Positions 13,203 through 25,747 are shown, numbered from the stretch's first letter. The stretch is DNA of 64,000 nt from Isoetes taiwanensis (GCA_021234155.1 JAJEKV010000033.1:12038163-12102162), one strand, 5' to 3'. Notes: a model not told the origin generated them from the sequence alone. Made by a program: numbers and translations.

Positions 13203-13557
13203 GTGTTGTCCCGTACGCGTACCGTACCGTACGTACTATATGTATTTTTTAAAAAATACGTTTTTTTTCAGCCATACGTACCTTACGTACGTTTGGAGTA
13301 TTTTTTAAAAATAAAAAAAAGTGTTTAAATGGAATAAAACAGTGAAATAAAACATTAAACTGATGTAGAGGAAGTTGGTTAGCATGTTCGTTTGCTATCT
13401 AGGAGGCCGGGTTCCCAATTCTTGGTAAGTTTTCTTTGTTTTGTGAAAAACAAGTAGTATTTAAAAAAAAAAAACGTCAGGAGTATTTTTTAAAAATACG
13501 TACCTACGTACAAGTACGGTACGGAATGGATCCTTTTCAAAAAATACGCGTATATCC
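13203..13557. mobile_element. Inverted-repeat element with CGTACCGTACG-rich ends
   Basis: The left end (13210-13310) is built of repeated CGTAC/CCGTAC words followed by gtattttttaaaaaatacg. The right end (13480-13545) carries the same words in inverse orientation (aaaaatacgtacc, tacggtacgg). Between them, 13366-13430 looks like a tRNA-derived SINE head on the plus strand, with A-box-like ttggttagcatgttcg and B-box-like ccgggttcccaattct. The left edge begins cagtgttgtcc, which resembles hAT termini, but no 8-bp target duplication was found. Confidence 0.4.
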
Positions 13558-13560
13558 CGG

Positions 13561-14499
13561 AGGGGTGATAACGGAGGGCTGAATCCCCAAGAGGTGTGAT
13601 CCCGGAGGGGCGAGATCCTGGATTCTTGGCGAAGTTACTAACCAAAAATCCCCTAGGGATCGACGCCATCGGTTAAGGTTTCGATCGGATCGGTTACGGT
13701 TGGTCAAGATCGGAAGGGCAATGGGAGCAGGTAGATGGGAGGAGGAAGTTGGACGAAGGCCCAATGCATTGGCCTTACTCCGATTAGGCCAAAAAAAAAA
13801 ATAGACGAAGTCCTGATGAAGTTAATCTAATGAGTTAACTGTGGGGATCCCAATTGGGGATCCCGGAGAGCAGGATCAACCCAAACCAGGGTAAGTCTCT
13901 CCTCAGACAGTTCTTATACGCTAAGCAAACCCTATAAGAGTCTTTATCTGATCCACTATATCATTCTGGATATGCACATGTATGATGCCTAGGATCCATT
14001 CCCTTCAAGCTTTTCTTCTTCTTCAACAACATCGGCATAACTATTGTCCCGGCAGTTTGAGTAATTTTTGTGTATTACCTGCACTGGAAACTCGTGATCT
14101 AGAAAGCACGCCCAGGTGAATAATTCATTTGCCAGGAGTAAAAAATGGAAAGGTGAATAGATTACCTGGATGTAATCCCTTCACAGTTAAAACAAATGCA
14201 TTAAGAGATCCACAATATGTTCAAGCTGCCTTAACTCCAAAAGCCCATGCAACACTTCCTTTGCCATCTTCTGCTATTACAACATCAATGTTGCATCGAT
14301 TCTGCAAACGAAGGTATCTATTTGGTCTTGGCTATCAACCCCTGGACTCCATGGCAGTGCCTAGGCCTCTACCATCTCCAAAACATTTTGGAACACATCC
14401 ATGGCCGAAAATGCCATGTATAGGGCAAGTTAGGCACAGGCAGGTTAGGGCAAAAAAAAAAGGAAAAAAAAAATGTCAAGGTCCATCAAAGAAGAAGGA
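13561..14499. other. No gene recognised
   Basis: Contains short repeats of GGGATCCC/GGAG type (13555-13625, 13845-13880). A 125-codon frame at 14129-14506 ends in a lysine-rich low-complexity run and has no recognisable domain. Confidence 0.4.
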
Positions 14500-14940
14500 G
14501 ATCTGATTTGCAAGGATTACTACATTGGTTTTTCAGTGGTTTACTGATGTGCTTAGGACTGCGGCAGAGAGATGCTTTGGGATAAGCCGCCCGTGACGGA
14601 CCTCCAGGAACACAACCTTCCCACGTAATCAATGGTTTGATGCAGAGTGCAAAGGAACACAAACGGCCGGCTCGCCAAGTCCACCGCCACTTTACGCCCA
14701 TATGCAGTCAGACAGTACCGCATCTTCCTTAAAGCTAAGAAAGCCAGGTACATTGCAGTGCATCAAAGGGAAATGTTTTACCTCCTGGAACGTCACCCCA
14801 GGACCTTCTGGCGAAGGGTTCTTAGAAAGCCCAGGGAACATCACTCCCGAGCAGGGGAGACAATACTTGCAACTATCACAAGCATAGATACCCATATCGA
14901 AAGATTCTTTTCATCACGTGGACCTTCTCCCCGGAAATCA

Positions 14941-15870
14941 TGAATCGAACGGCGCGGAAACGAGAACTGGGAACGTGAATTTGAACCTTTTAATCTTAAA
15001 AATGGAGTTCCCAACTATTATACTTGTACTTTTTTACTTGCTTTACTTTGTTTATCAAATTTATTTTACATGGAAATTATAAACCTTAAATAGCAACACA
15101 TGCTTAGTTCGTGCTCTTTTGGAAGAGGACGCTACGTTTGAGAAGGCTGCTCTTCTCTCGTCTCAAATTCCATCCTAAGAGAGAGTAGCACAATAAATAA
15201 TTAGAATAGAAATAGAATGCACAAGAATGTTTATTTTATATTATATTCATTCTTTATTGAAATGACAAAGACAAGTATCGAAATATCATTCTTTATTCAA
15301 GACAAAGACAAGTATTAGAAGAAAGACAAGTATCGGACAAGAATCGGAAGAACAAGTATCTATTCAAAGACAAAGACAAGTATCGGAAAGATAAAAACGT
15401 GGTACACGGAGGGCTTGGTTTGCAAGCTCATATACCTTTTTAAAAATTCAAAAAGCGAATCGTAGAAACTAAATGATTTCAACTCTAGACATGTAAATTT
15501 ATGATTTCGACTTGTTTCCTTAAAAAACTTGTTGATTTCGACTTTGTTTCTTGAAGAAAAACTTTAGACGTCACTATCTTCCCATATCCACGATCACCAA
15601 TTTATTTTAGGTTTTATTTTCTTGTAAAATTTAACTTTTAGGTCATTTGATAATGTTGAAATTTTATTTTTCTTTTCCCATTTGGGAACGTTGTAACGGA
15701 GCGTCGGGAGCGGAGTTCCCAATGACGTTCCCGTGGAGACACACTTTGGGAACGTAAGGAGAAGTTCGAACATATCAAGCATGGGAACGCAGGCGTGTTG
15801 GAGCGGGAACGGAGTCGGGAACGGGGTTTCCGGGTATCTATGATCGACCCTCGAGTGCCATCACGGCGAT
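14941..15870. mobile_element. About 0.93 kb insertion inside LINE A
   Basis: The LINE frame stops at 14943 and its homology to LINE B resumes near 15880. The intervening DNA has opposite-facing GGGAACG/CGTTCCC words near both ends (14960-14975 and 15680-15830, about eight copies on the right) and a run of 'gacaaagacaagtatcgg' repeats at 15265-15390. This looks like a non-autonomous DNA transposon with subterminal repeats, but exact ends and target duplication were not resolved. Confidence 0.4.
15265..15390. repeat. Short direct repeats, gacaaagacaagtatcgg
   Basis: Five to six imperfect copies of an 18-nt word occur in about 125 bp, inside the DNA inserted into LINE A. Confidence 0.6.
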
Positions 15871-17990
15871 ACCCCTGCAAGAAGGCCCATCTTTGGAAAT
15901 CAAAATTGGGACGTGGAACAAGGCTTCACGCGTCTTGCCAATGGAAAGCCCCGGACTGGATGGCATGTAGGCGAAATTGCTTAAGTGGCGGGGCGTCCAT
16001 AATATCAGTGCTAACCGCCTTGTTCAACAAGGCATTCCCGAAACTTCCCATTGCGGTGGACCAATAAAGTTGTTCCCATCTATAAAGGCCCGGTGACCCT
16101 TGCCCGACCAATTACCAACAATCATGAGTCATTCGGTGTTTGCAAAATTGCTTCTTTGGGATTCTCGAGCGCGGCGTTAGGTCGGGCTTAGAAGGCAATA
16201 GAGATCTGGGCCCTCACCCTAGGCGGATTTCGGACCGGCACTCAACCATTGACCACATCTTCACATTCTGCGAACTTAGTACGGTTGAAGGCAATGAGGA
16301 ACCGCCGTCGGGATCTATATTGTTGCTTCATGGATTTTTTTGCGAAGGCATTTGACATTGTGCCTTGGAAAAACTATGGGCAAGATTGCGGCGGATGGGG
16401 TTCACCGAGATTTGCCCCGAATGCCTTTGTGCAGGTATGAAAGATGCTTTTTGGGTGCATTCTGTGGAACAAACCAACCATTTCATAGTAGTATCGGGTT
16501 TAAATAAGGATGTCCTCTCTCCCAACATTGTTTGGGCTTTACATTGATAAATTGGAGAGCTGGCTTGCGATAATGGGGACAGCGGGGCTCACCTTCTCTA
16601 CCAAATCATCAAGCGGTTAATATATCTTATTTGATGTGGACCTCTAACTTACACACCCGCCAGACGTACAACGACATCTCGATGTCCCCGACACGATACA
16701 TAGCGATTGATATCTTAAGGAGAACTTGCCCAAGACTAAGGTGGTTTCATATCATCTTCCGTCGGCCGGGATCCCCTCCTTCCGATTATCGAGGCGTAAT
16801 GTAGAAAGCATCCACATATAAATATTTGGGAGTGGTTTTTTCCTTCTACTATGCAAGGGGACACATCCATGCGGGCTCGACTTACGGTTACTACTGGAAG
16901 GCACTTATATGCAATGCAAAACAATAGTCATAGGCGGAGTTGTATGATTGGGCCCATCGGTCACACTTCCAAGGTCTTAGTGGAATTTTGTCCTTTTATC
17001 ACGAGGTTGAAGGGCCCAATTTATCCTAAGCTACTTGGAATGACTTGGAGCAGTGCGAAAAGCCTTCTTGATACGAGCATTAGGGGTGAAGTCCACGGTC
17101 CCATATCAAATTCTCTTAGGGAGGAGGCATTCTTGCCTCTTAGGATAGCCCTTGATCATACATTGTCTATTTTTAGTAGGTGGTCAATATGGGCGATACT
17201 GGTCTCCCTAAACTAGCTTATATCATGGCAATGGGGCCCTGGCGCCTCAAGGCCCGGGGCTGGAGGAAAAAGAGAGCTCAATGGTTGGCGGATGGAATGT
17301 GCGAGAGCAAGTGCATGCATGTGCAAACAGAGGCGATCGTCATAGCTTGAGGCAATATCTTGGCGCTTGCTTCCTCGGCAAACTTTGGGATGCCAGCGCC
17401 CTTGAATAGTCAAGACGACATTACGGTGCCACATAAATCCTGCATTGGAACTAGGCCCGCAATGCTACTGCGCACCACTTACCCATGAAAAAGCCTTGAG
17501 ACTCATTGCCTCCATTCGCATAGAGGGGCACATCATCTTCAAATTGAGAATGCGGATGGATTGGTGAGCTACGATCCGGGACAAGCTCATCGATCTTGCC
17601 AAATGGGAGTCATTGAGGATGAATCTCATACCCTTCAAAGTTGCCCAGCATATATGATCAAATCTGGACGCGTTATGCTGAGTTGGTCAGGCCTGGCCAG
17701 CCGCTACATGTGACATTGAGCATGACATCCGTACGGGTGCTAGGATCATACCTTCAGGAGGTCATGGACATGCGAGATCAGCTATGTCCTCGGGCACGCG
17801 CTTGACATGTATATATACATTTATTTCATGATGATGTATACTTTATGCGGTTTGACATTATTATTCTTGCCCGGTTTTTCCTCGAAAACCCTTGGTGGGT
17901 TTTTAAACCCTACGAGTAATAAGTTTGTTGCGCTCCTTCTGGGTCCCATAGGCCCCATTCTTATTCTTATTCTTATTCTTATTATAGTGG

Positions 17991-18695
17991 TTAAATTTTG
18001 GAGTGCCTTATGTATCATAAGGGATCCAGTGAAAAACTATGCAACAACTTTAATTTTCTACATGCTTTGGTCTTAGTACTATCGATCGTGGCAATAGCCT
18101 AAACATGTTATAAGATGAACTTGGCGTAATAAAAAATAATATACAAACAAGACAACCACGTTAATGAATTGGCAATAGCCTAAACATGTTATAAGATGAA
18201 CTTGGCGTAATAAAAAACAATATACAACCAAGACACCACGCTAATGAATTTGGTGTAATTAAAAACAACATGGAACCAAATCCTGTTCAACTTTAGATTG
18301 GACATAACCAAGTTACATTTGAATGGAGGTATTTAATCCATTGAGAAGCCAAGATTGTTAAACATTTTAACTATTCTTACAGCACTTTAGACATAGTTTG
18401 TCAAAAAATTGCCTTTATCCAAATTTTGTAAGAACATAGATACTCTAATAATAGGTTTTTAAGTATTTTTCTTTGTGTACTATTATGTAGCACAATGTTC
18501 ATGTCTCAGGTTAACAATCCTTTTTCCCCTTGTTGCTTCTAAACATACTAAATATCTTTAAAGCATAAAATTCAAATTCAAGGGCAAAGAAATTGCAATG
18601 TTACATCATGTGTAGGAAGGAAACATAGTAAAAAAACCATGAATTTCACAGACGGTCTGGTGTTTTGGTGGATGATTGATTCAGAATGTTGAAAC
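17991..18695. repeat. 81-bp tandem duplication; otherwise no gene
   Basis: Two nearly identical 81-bp units start with gcaatagcctaaacatgt at 18091 and 18172. A third, partial and diverged copy (ggtgtaattaaaaacaac) follows at about 18251. The remaining AT-rich DNA shows nothing recognisable. Confidence 0.8.
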
Positions 18696-18916
18696 TGTTG
18701 GAAATATAACATGTACGGATAAAGTGACGCAGCAAGACAAAGAGAACGAGAGAGAAAGAACACAAATTAATCCCAAAGTCAATGTATTATCCATGAAGAG
18801 TACATGCTCTGATATACAATAATGAATGGCTAATAGGTAAAGCCCCTTTTAGCTTCATGAACTATCAATAGACAAAGGCTAAGATTGTATGGATGTATCA
18901 TAAATACATTCCAACG
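18696..18916 (-). mobile_element. LTR of a Ty1/copia element (3' LTR on the minus strand)
   Basis: About 221 bp bounded by inverted TGTTGGAA / TTCCAAC, with a purine tract (GTAGGGGGGAC on the minus strand) immediately outside its upstream edge, as expected for a 3' LTR preceded by a polypurine tract. The gag remnant upstream lies on the same strand only about 170 bp away, so pol is missing. Confidence 0.6.
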
Positions 18917-19089
18917 TCCCCCCTACAATCTTGATCTTTTTGTAAAACAGAATAAGTAGCATGTATCTTCGAGGGTGAGATCAAATGCACAATGTATGAT
19001 GTATGTCCCTCCTGCAAAGTTGATCTCTAGCTCGAGTAAAGAAAACCTTTTGTGGGAATCAAAAGGAAAAAACCCGAGCACAACTAGCA

Positions 19090-19516
19090 CGCTCACGAGG
19101 CTTTTGCATTCTTTTCATCATAAGCTTTCTTATGAAAGGTCTCCTCAGTATAATTAGTTTTATGACAAAAATAATGACATATGTCACGATCGGGGTTATG
19201 AAAACAATCTACTGAAGAATAATTTGTTTTACCACTTGTTTTACCACAATGAGGGCACAGAGCATGTGACAGGCCACCACGACTTCTACCTCGACCAGAG
19301 TTATTGAGAAAATGTCTATCAATAGCAACATTGGCTAGTTCTAATGGCTCTTTCACGATCTTTGATTCGCCGAGAATGATCAAATAAAGATAGGCATATA
19401 TTATCAAAATCAGGATTGTCTTTTTCAGCAAAAACAACCACAATTGTTTCAAATCCAGTTGGCATGGATCGCAACAACATAGCAGGTAATGTGTTAGATG
19501 GAACATATTCACCAGC
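19090..19516 (-). pseudogene. Ty1/copia gag, C-terminal half
   Basis: Minus-strand translation gives the gag core GEYVPSNTLPAMLLRSMP followed by FETIVVVFAEKDNPDFDNI and DHSRRIKDRERA. In a second frame a degenerate CCHC zinc-knuckle region follows (CPHCGKTSGKTN, ICHYFCHKTNYTEE). The frame breaks show it is dead. The N-terminal half lies 12.3 kb away at 31798-32340, separated by the CACTA element. No protease, integrase or RT follows, so this copia copy lost pol. Confidence 0.7.
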
Positions 19517-19544
19517 CACTACAAGAGAATGAGGGTTAGGTGTC

Positions 19545-19790
19545 AAAAAATCGTCAGACAAATTGAATGGTTATGTTTTGACAAATATTCTGATGATTAG
19601 CCTGATGATTAAATGCCTGATGTTATAGCTCAGGAGCAAACGTCAGACAAATCATGAGAAATTAAACATCACCAGTATCATCAATAAAATCATCAGACTT
19701 TTGCGTTAGGTGTAATATCAGACGTTACGTTAGAAAAAACGTCAAGAAAAACTTCAGAAAAAACGTCAGCTTTTTTATTTATTTCTTTTT
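19545..19790. repeat. CACTA subterminal repeat array, left
   Basis: At least eight copies of cgtcag/cgtcaga or catcag words, mostly next to A-runs (for example aaaacgtcag), facing the mirrored array at the other end of the transposon. Confidence 0.7.
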
Positions 19791-20008
19791 ATCGTAACAA
19801 TTGATTCAAAAGCCTGTTTGAATGAAATTTATTGCATTGGAAAGCTCTCTTATAGATCTCTTCTATTCTGTGTAATCGAACCAAGTTTGAATAAGTTATC
19901 TAGTTGAAAAGCATAAACCTTTTGGCTATCTAAGGGTTGTTCCTTCATGGCCTAAAATGGTAGGAAGCTCTCCAGCTCAAGGTAGCAAATTTATGCCATT
20001 GTATAAGT

Positions 20009-23000
20009 ACATGTATTGCTGTCTAAAGCCTCAAATCTAATATTGGCTTCCTTTCAAATCCTAGTATTTTGCAAAGGCTCGCACTTGGCTCATTAAGATG
20101 ACCTATGTGTGCCTTGCTCCTTTTACTTTAATGGTGTAGTTTTTTTATGAAATCAAGGTGCTACCATGTTGGCTGGATTGTGCACTCTAGACTGTCTATG
20201 TGTGCTCCCCACTATTCTCTCTCTAGGGTTTCTGATCTCTCATAGCCCCAAACCCCAAACCCCTAAAGGTGCTTTCGACATACGTTTTTGATCCCCAAAT
20301 TGGATTACGGTACTTTTAACGACCCAGAGACCCTTTTAGCCCCAAAACCCCCAAACCCTAAAAGGTGCTTTCGACATACATTTTTGGTCCCCAAATTGGA
20401 TTAGAAGCAATTTTGTATGCGAGAGACCCCCATTTGCTTTTGGAAGTCGGCGCCGCGAATAATGTTCAGCTAGGCTCCAACATTTGCACCGACGTTGCCA
20501 TAGCCCAACCAAGCGCCTCTTGGCCTTGCCTAGCACGGCCACGCGACCACCGCCGCCATTGCCTAGCCCTACCGGACGACAAGCCCCTGCCATAGCCTAA
20601 ACCTTGCTTGGTGCCATACCCCGGTCATGGCCCGCGAAGCGGCCAGTCATCCCGAACTCACCCTAGCGGGTGAGCTTCCATAGACCCAAAGACACCCCAC
20701 CTCGGGCAAACCCGGCCGGCCCCTGGCGACCTCCATGGCCGAGCACACTGGGAAAACCAAGAAGGGCCACCAAGAAGCGGCCGTCTTGGGGACGATGGGC
20801 AAGGGAGACATCCTCCATGAAGAAGGAGGCCCGTGGCCAAGGCCCACCCCACAGCCGGGCGGTGGCGGCCGAGGCTAAGTTGCTCCCGAGGCCCCACGGG
20901 GGGCCCCCTCGTTGGCGAGAACTTGGGCGCCATCCAAGGCTGGGGTTGAGGGTTAACAAGGTGCCGCGGCTGGGCGCTGAGAATGGAGATGGAGTCCGCA
21001 ACATCCCACGTATTGCCCGGGCGGTTGGTGATAGCGAAACAACAGATCCCGAGTTGGAGACCCAAGCACACCGGGTGAGCGACAACATCCGCTTGGTGCG
21101 CTCACGAGAGACAAGACCGGTAGGTGCTACCGCAGACTTATGCGGGCTGCTCGCATGGATACCACTGGACTTCTGCGAGACAGGACATGGACCGGGCAGC
21201 CTTGGGTTTGCCTTGTAATCGCGTCTCGGCTCGCGCCGAGGTTGATGAGGCCAATGCCATGGCACAGCGCCCGAGCCACCTCGGTGATTGGAAGTTGAGG
21301 AGGTTGCTACCAAGCAAGACAGAGGGTTGCAGGAGGCGCCCGCCAGGTCAACGGGCAAAGATCGACCGCCGGAGAAGGATTGCTACGGAGGCGCGGAAAT
21401 CACAGCCCCGGCTCCGATCTATCGTTGCCCGGCCAAAGGCAAGGGTCTCCAGTGGCGCGTGGGAACAATGGCGGCTGCATGCGAGAGATGGCAAAGGCAA
21501 GGACCAAACCTTTCAAGAGCTGAGCTCCGGACTTGAGAGAACGAAGAGCTGCGGCACGACATGACACACCCGGTGCCGCAAGCCCAACAACACGCAAGGC
21601 GTCGATCGGGTCACCTGGTCCAGCACGAGCATGCCGGCAACAGTAGCCCGCCGCCGCACCATCATCACAGCGTCGCCACCCAGGCCGTGGGCGGTGCCCT
21701 CACCGGACCCGGCCCGCCCGTGGCGCCGAATGAGAACCACAACACGTAGTTCGGGGTGCCCGAAAAATTTGGGAGAATCTCACGGGAAGATACACACAGA
21801 TCCCTTGGAGCATGGCGTTTCTGGTCGAGGACACATTGAGGGTTGAACCAGCCGGTGTAGGAGTCCAGCGCCGCAGTAAAATCGTGGTGTTCACGATTGC
21901 GGATGCATGAGTTAAGAGAGGCCATCTTGCGACAAAAAGGATTCTTGAAGGGCACATCTGCGTATGTGGCAGGGATCTTACTCCCGTTACCTGCAACGGG
22001 AGGCACCTTGAGAGGGAGTTACGCCCGGTCGGGGCGCCCTTGGCCGACCAAATCTTTGCGGTGCACCTTTCGACCAAATGCTACCCTCGCGCCTCGCTCC
22101 TGATCCTTCGCCAATCTCGCCCCCTACAACTCGGTCACCTGCCTCGCCGCCCAATGCTGCCTTCGCCTCCTAAAAACGCTTGTCGAAATCTGCCCCGCAA
22201 CTTCGGTCCTACTCCCACTTCTTTGGTCCATCCATTGACATACACTACGCAAGCATCTCCGGCCGCTCCATAGGAATTGTGCCTCGGTGGGTGGTGGTGC
22301 AGGCTGTCCGGGTTTTCCGTGGCGTAAGGGCGATAGCCTCAATTCCCGATGGCTGTGGACATGGACCTCATCTTCCTCATATAGACATGGGAACACCGGT
22401 GCCCACGAGCTACCCATCCGCCGAGTACCGGCATTTTTCGGTGTTCAATGGTTGTATGCAGGGGAGGCGTTAGGCGCGGTGGGGTTGCTGCTACTACCGG
22501 GTAGCCTTTGGCACATTTGGTTTCCCCTCGAAGACCGGCCGGACATAATGTCGCTGCTTGGGATCCGAGTGCACCACCCCGGCGGAGATCCTCTCTTCCT
22601 AGGCTGCTTGCTACTTTTCCCATGCGAGAGCCCTTCTATCCAGCCACCGGAGGTGGGCGGGATGGACCCGTATATTGATCTATATGATGACATCACAGCC
22701 CGGCACAAAGCGGAAGGGCGAGTCATGCCCCTTGGAGACTTCAATGCAGGACGGCGAGGGTGGAACAAGCCATGCGGCTGGACCCCCCCCCCGGATGGCG
22801 GTTCTGCGATTGTGTCCCCAGCGGAGGCAGCACTTGGCACTCAAATGGCGAGTCCCGGTCACCCGCCCGGCGGAACAATTGCTCTCGATGTGTGGTATCT
22901 TTGACACCTCATATGCAATGGCCTACCACAATGGCCCTCTTCCCACCTGGTACACTTGCGAACATGACAATCCGCATGGCGGAACTAGTGTCGTGGACTA

Positions 23001-25747
23001 TGTCATAGTGGCTGCGCAGGATGTACACCTTGTCAGTCATTTTCACGTCGGAACGGATAGTCGGGACGAGGAGGCCGACTTCGAATCACCTCCCGGTCTA
23101 TGTGAAGGCTGTGCGGCCCAGCCGCTCGCCCCCCTCGGTAGCAGTACCTTGCCGACCTTTGGTTTAGCTTGGATTATGAGCGGCGGAGGCTTACGCCGAC
23201 ATGCTTTCGAAGCCCTCCCCAGGTTCTGCCCGCCCTGTTGGCGCACAAACCGACCAGCTGGTTGAGGGGCAGAAAGGTGCTTTGGAAGACCCTCCTCCAC
23301 GCCGGAGAGATCGTGAGGTCGCAACCTTCCCGCCAGTAACATGGTTTGATGTTTGGTGGAACGAAACGCCGCGACTCCATCTCATCGTGGATCGTGACCG
23401 CGCGAGCTCAGGCCACCAGCCATTACCTTCCTCAAGGAAACAAAGGCAAGCAGTACCTGGCAAGGCACCAAGGAGAAATGTTCGCCTACTCGGACACCCA
23501 CCCGAGAACTTGGCGCGAGGGGTACTGCCAGTCGGCGTTTTATGGGGAACATCACGGCGGTGCAATGGGAGCATTACACCTGCAATGCTTTATGATCCCC
23601 CGAACACGGACAGATATGTGCCTCCGAACATGGCCCACCGGTGATCACCGTAAGAAGATGTCGAAGAGGGGCCGCAGGCTCGGCTAATGGGAACGCAGCT
23701 TTGGGCGGCTCGCAAGCGGAGTTGCTCAAGTGGGCGGTGACAGCCCATGGTGCCCGCCCTGTTGCGCAGACTTCTCAACGTATACCGCAAGAGGATTTTC
23801 CCGGTCATGGACCCAAAGCGAGGGTTGTTCGATCTACCACAAAATCGGGGACCCACCTTTGTCCAGCCAATTACCGAACCATCATGGTCATTTCGGTGTT
23901 TGCCCAAAGGCGCGGCGGGCATTCTCGAACTCTTGACTAACGGATGATAAGGGCGGCCCAGAAGTCGAGCACTTATCGAGGCGGGCTTTCGACCGACATT
24001 CGATCATTGATCACATCTTCACACTCGGGGCCCAGTCGGGACAGCAGAACCCGGTCGGAGGACCTCTTCTTTCATTTTGTGGACTTTGCAAAAGCTTTCG
24101 ACCGCGATACCACAGGAAGCGTTAATGGCAAGATTGCACCATCACGGGAGCTCCCTATGGATGTCAATCCAAAGTATACCATGGTATCAAGAGTTACCTG
24201 AGCCGCATGCAACCGAAGGGCGATCATTTGCCGATAGCATTGGAGTTAGGCAAGGTTGTCCTCTCTCACCCACACTCTTTGGGCTTTACATTGACCAGTT
24301 GAAAGCCCGGCTTGCTGCCAATCGAGGAGAGCGGTATCACGGCTCTTGCACCGTGTCATCCAGCTCATCATCTATGGATGATGTGGACCTCTTAGCCCAT
24401 ACACTAGAGGGCATGCGGGCACACCTAGATGCCCCGGACACATTACGGGCCGGCGGGGACATGCGTGTCAACGGCCCAAGACTAAGGTGGTCCTCATATC
24501 CTCCTCCTCGTCATCCAAAGCACCTCCGGCTCACTTATCGGCCCGGATGGTAGAGGTTACACCCGCTACAAGTACACAGGGGTGGAATTTCCGTCAATGT
24601 ATTGGAATGCATCCATTAAGCCCGGTGACCCCGGGTTGGGCGGCCCATTGTACCTAATGCAAAACAATAGTCCGCGGGCCGAAGTCATGACTATGGCCAC
24701 CAGTCACATTTGTTCCGGAATCTTGGGTGGAGCAGTTCTTACGTATGGGGTCGAGGTGTGGGGCCCAGTGGTGTCTTTGGCGACTTGGAACGACTTAGAG
24801 CAGGTCGAGAAGGCATTTTTGGCGTGGGCACTTGGGGTCAAGCCCCCAGTTCCATATCAGATCTTGTTACGAGGAGGCGGGTTTCATGCCCCTACGAGAT
24901 GCGGCCCTCGATAGATACATTGTTTATTTCGAAGGTGGCCAGCATGGGCGACACTTTCGGCCGCGCTTGGCTTCTGGCTGTGGCGATGAGCCATAACGAC
25001 CAAAGGCTTGTTGGAAGGATAAGAGAACCCGTGTAGGCTATAAGCTGGAACGTAGACGCACATAGGTGCGTCCAGTGCCTACGAGCGCCCGTAGGGATAG
25101 GCAAAGGGGGTACTTGGACTCTTGTTTCCTGGGAAGCTCGGACCACCATGCTCTGGAAACAGTAAAGGTGGCACACTACAAACGAAGACATAAACCCCAC
25201 CTCGTTTGAGGCCCACAACTCTACACCGCATTCTCAGGTTGCCCATGAAGAAGCACGGGATCATCGCGTCCATTGAGCGAGGGGCCCACCATCTTCGGCA
25301 GGAGGCGGGTCGGTAGGTTGGAGAGCTGCGCCCGGGACAAGCTTTGTCGGTGTTGCCCCCACTGGGGTTGTTGAGGATGACAGCCATGCCTTCCGGGCTG
25401 TCCGACCTATAGTCGGTCGGGCTCGCTTCATTCTCTTGAGTGCGACACAGTGCGCCCTCGCCTGACTACTCATTACGCCGTCGCCTCGATCCCTTGGCTC
25501 CTACCTCCGGGAGGTTTTGATCTCGCGGACTCACCTCGCCCCGGGCCCTACCCGAGGTGCGGGGAATTCATGTAAATGTATATTTATGCGGTACTTGCCA
25601 GCAGCTTGTTCTTCGCGACGGTTTTCCCTCTAAGGGGGTTTTAATCCGGGTAGCAGCGGGCTTGCTGCACCCGTGTAATTTGGGTCCCATAGGCCGATTG
25701 GCCTCCGCGGACGATAAAGGAACCTTCCTTCCTTCCTTCCTTCCCAA
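20009..25747 (+). mobile_element. LINE B: GC-rich, nearly full-length non-LTR retrotransposon
   Basis: A plus-strand element with stops and frameshifts. Order of parts: tandem 5' repeats (20244-20403); a GC-rich region with only broken frames where ORF1 would be (20640-22100); an apurinic-type endonuclease region (LGDFNAG at about 22730, SVVDYVIV at about 22990, the usual SDH site degraded to DSRDEE); a linker (WREGYCQSAF, 23510); reverse transcriptase (HFVDFAKAFDR 24072-24104, GVRQGCPLSPTLFGLYIDQL 24243-24302, then MDDVDLL where F/YADD is expected, 24374); and a C-terminal region (24582-24914). It ends with TGGGTCCCATAGGCC (25681-25695) and a CTTC microsatellite tail (25729-25745). It sits inside the CACTA element and is younger-looking than LINE A. 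It codes for no intact protein. Confidence 0.8.
20244..20403. repeat. Two 94-96-bp tandem units at the LINE B 5' end
   Basis: agccccaaaccccaaacccc.. ggtgctttcgacatac.. ccccaaattggatta occurs at 20244-20307 and again at 20338-20403. The start of each unit resembles the plant telomere word CCCTAAA. Tandem 5' units act as promoters in some LINEs; that role here is inference. Confidence 0.65.

Larger units (their letters stand above)
14500..17990 (+). mobile_element. LINE A: 5'-truncated, decayed non-LTR retrotransposon
   Basis: It starts inside the endonuclease-to-RT linker (FTDVLRTAAERCFGI, then WFDAEC, then ERHPRTFWRRV) and continues after an insertion (see 14941-15870) into reverse transcriptase: a thumb/finger stretch near 15945-16110 and palm motif A DFFAKAFDIVPW at 16327-16368. 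Motif B (GCPLS) is near 16510, in another frame. Stops and frameshifts are frequent, so no protein is made. It ends with TGGGTCCCATAGGCC (17940-17954) followed by a repeated ATTCTT tail (17956-17987), the same 15-nt terminal word as in LINE B. Its lower GC than LINE B fits long decay of methylated cytosines. Confidence 0.75.

Noticed and set aside
15638-15880. Arg-rich open frame over the GGGAACG repeats
   Set aside because: It is a product of the repeat words read as codons, with no homology.
20663-21358. 231-codon open frame on the minus strand
   Set aside because: It is antisense to the LINE B 5' region. GC-rich DNA has few stop codons, several overlapping frames of similar length are present, and no domain is seen.
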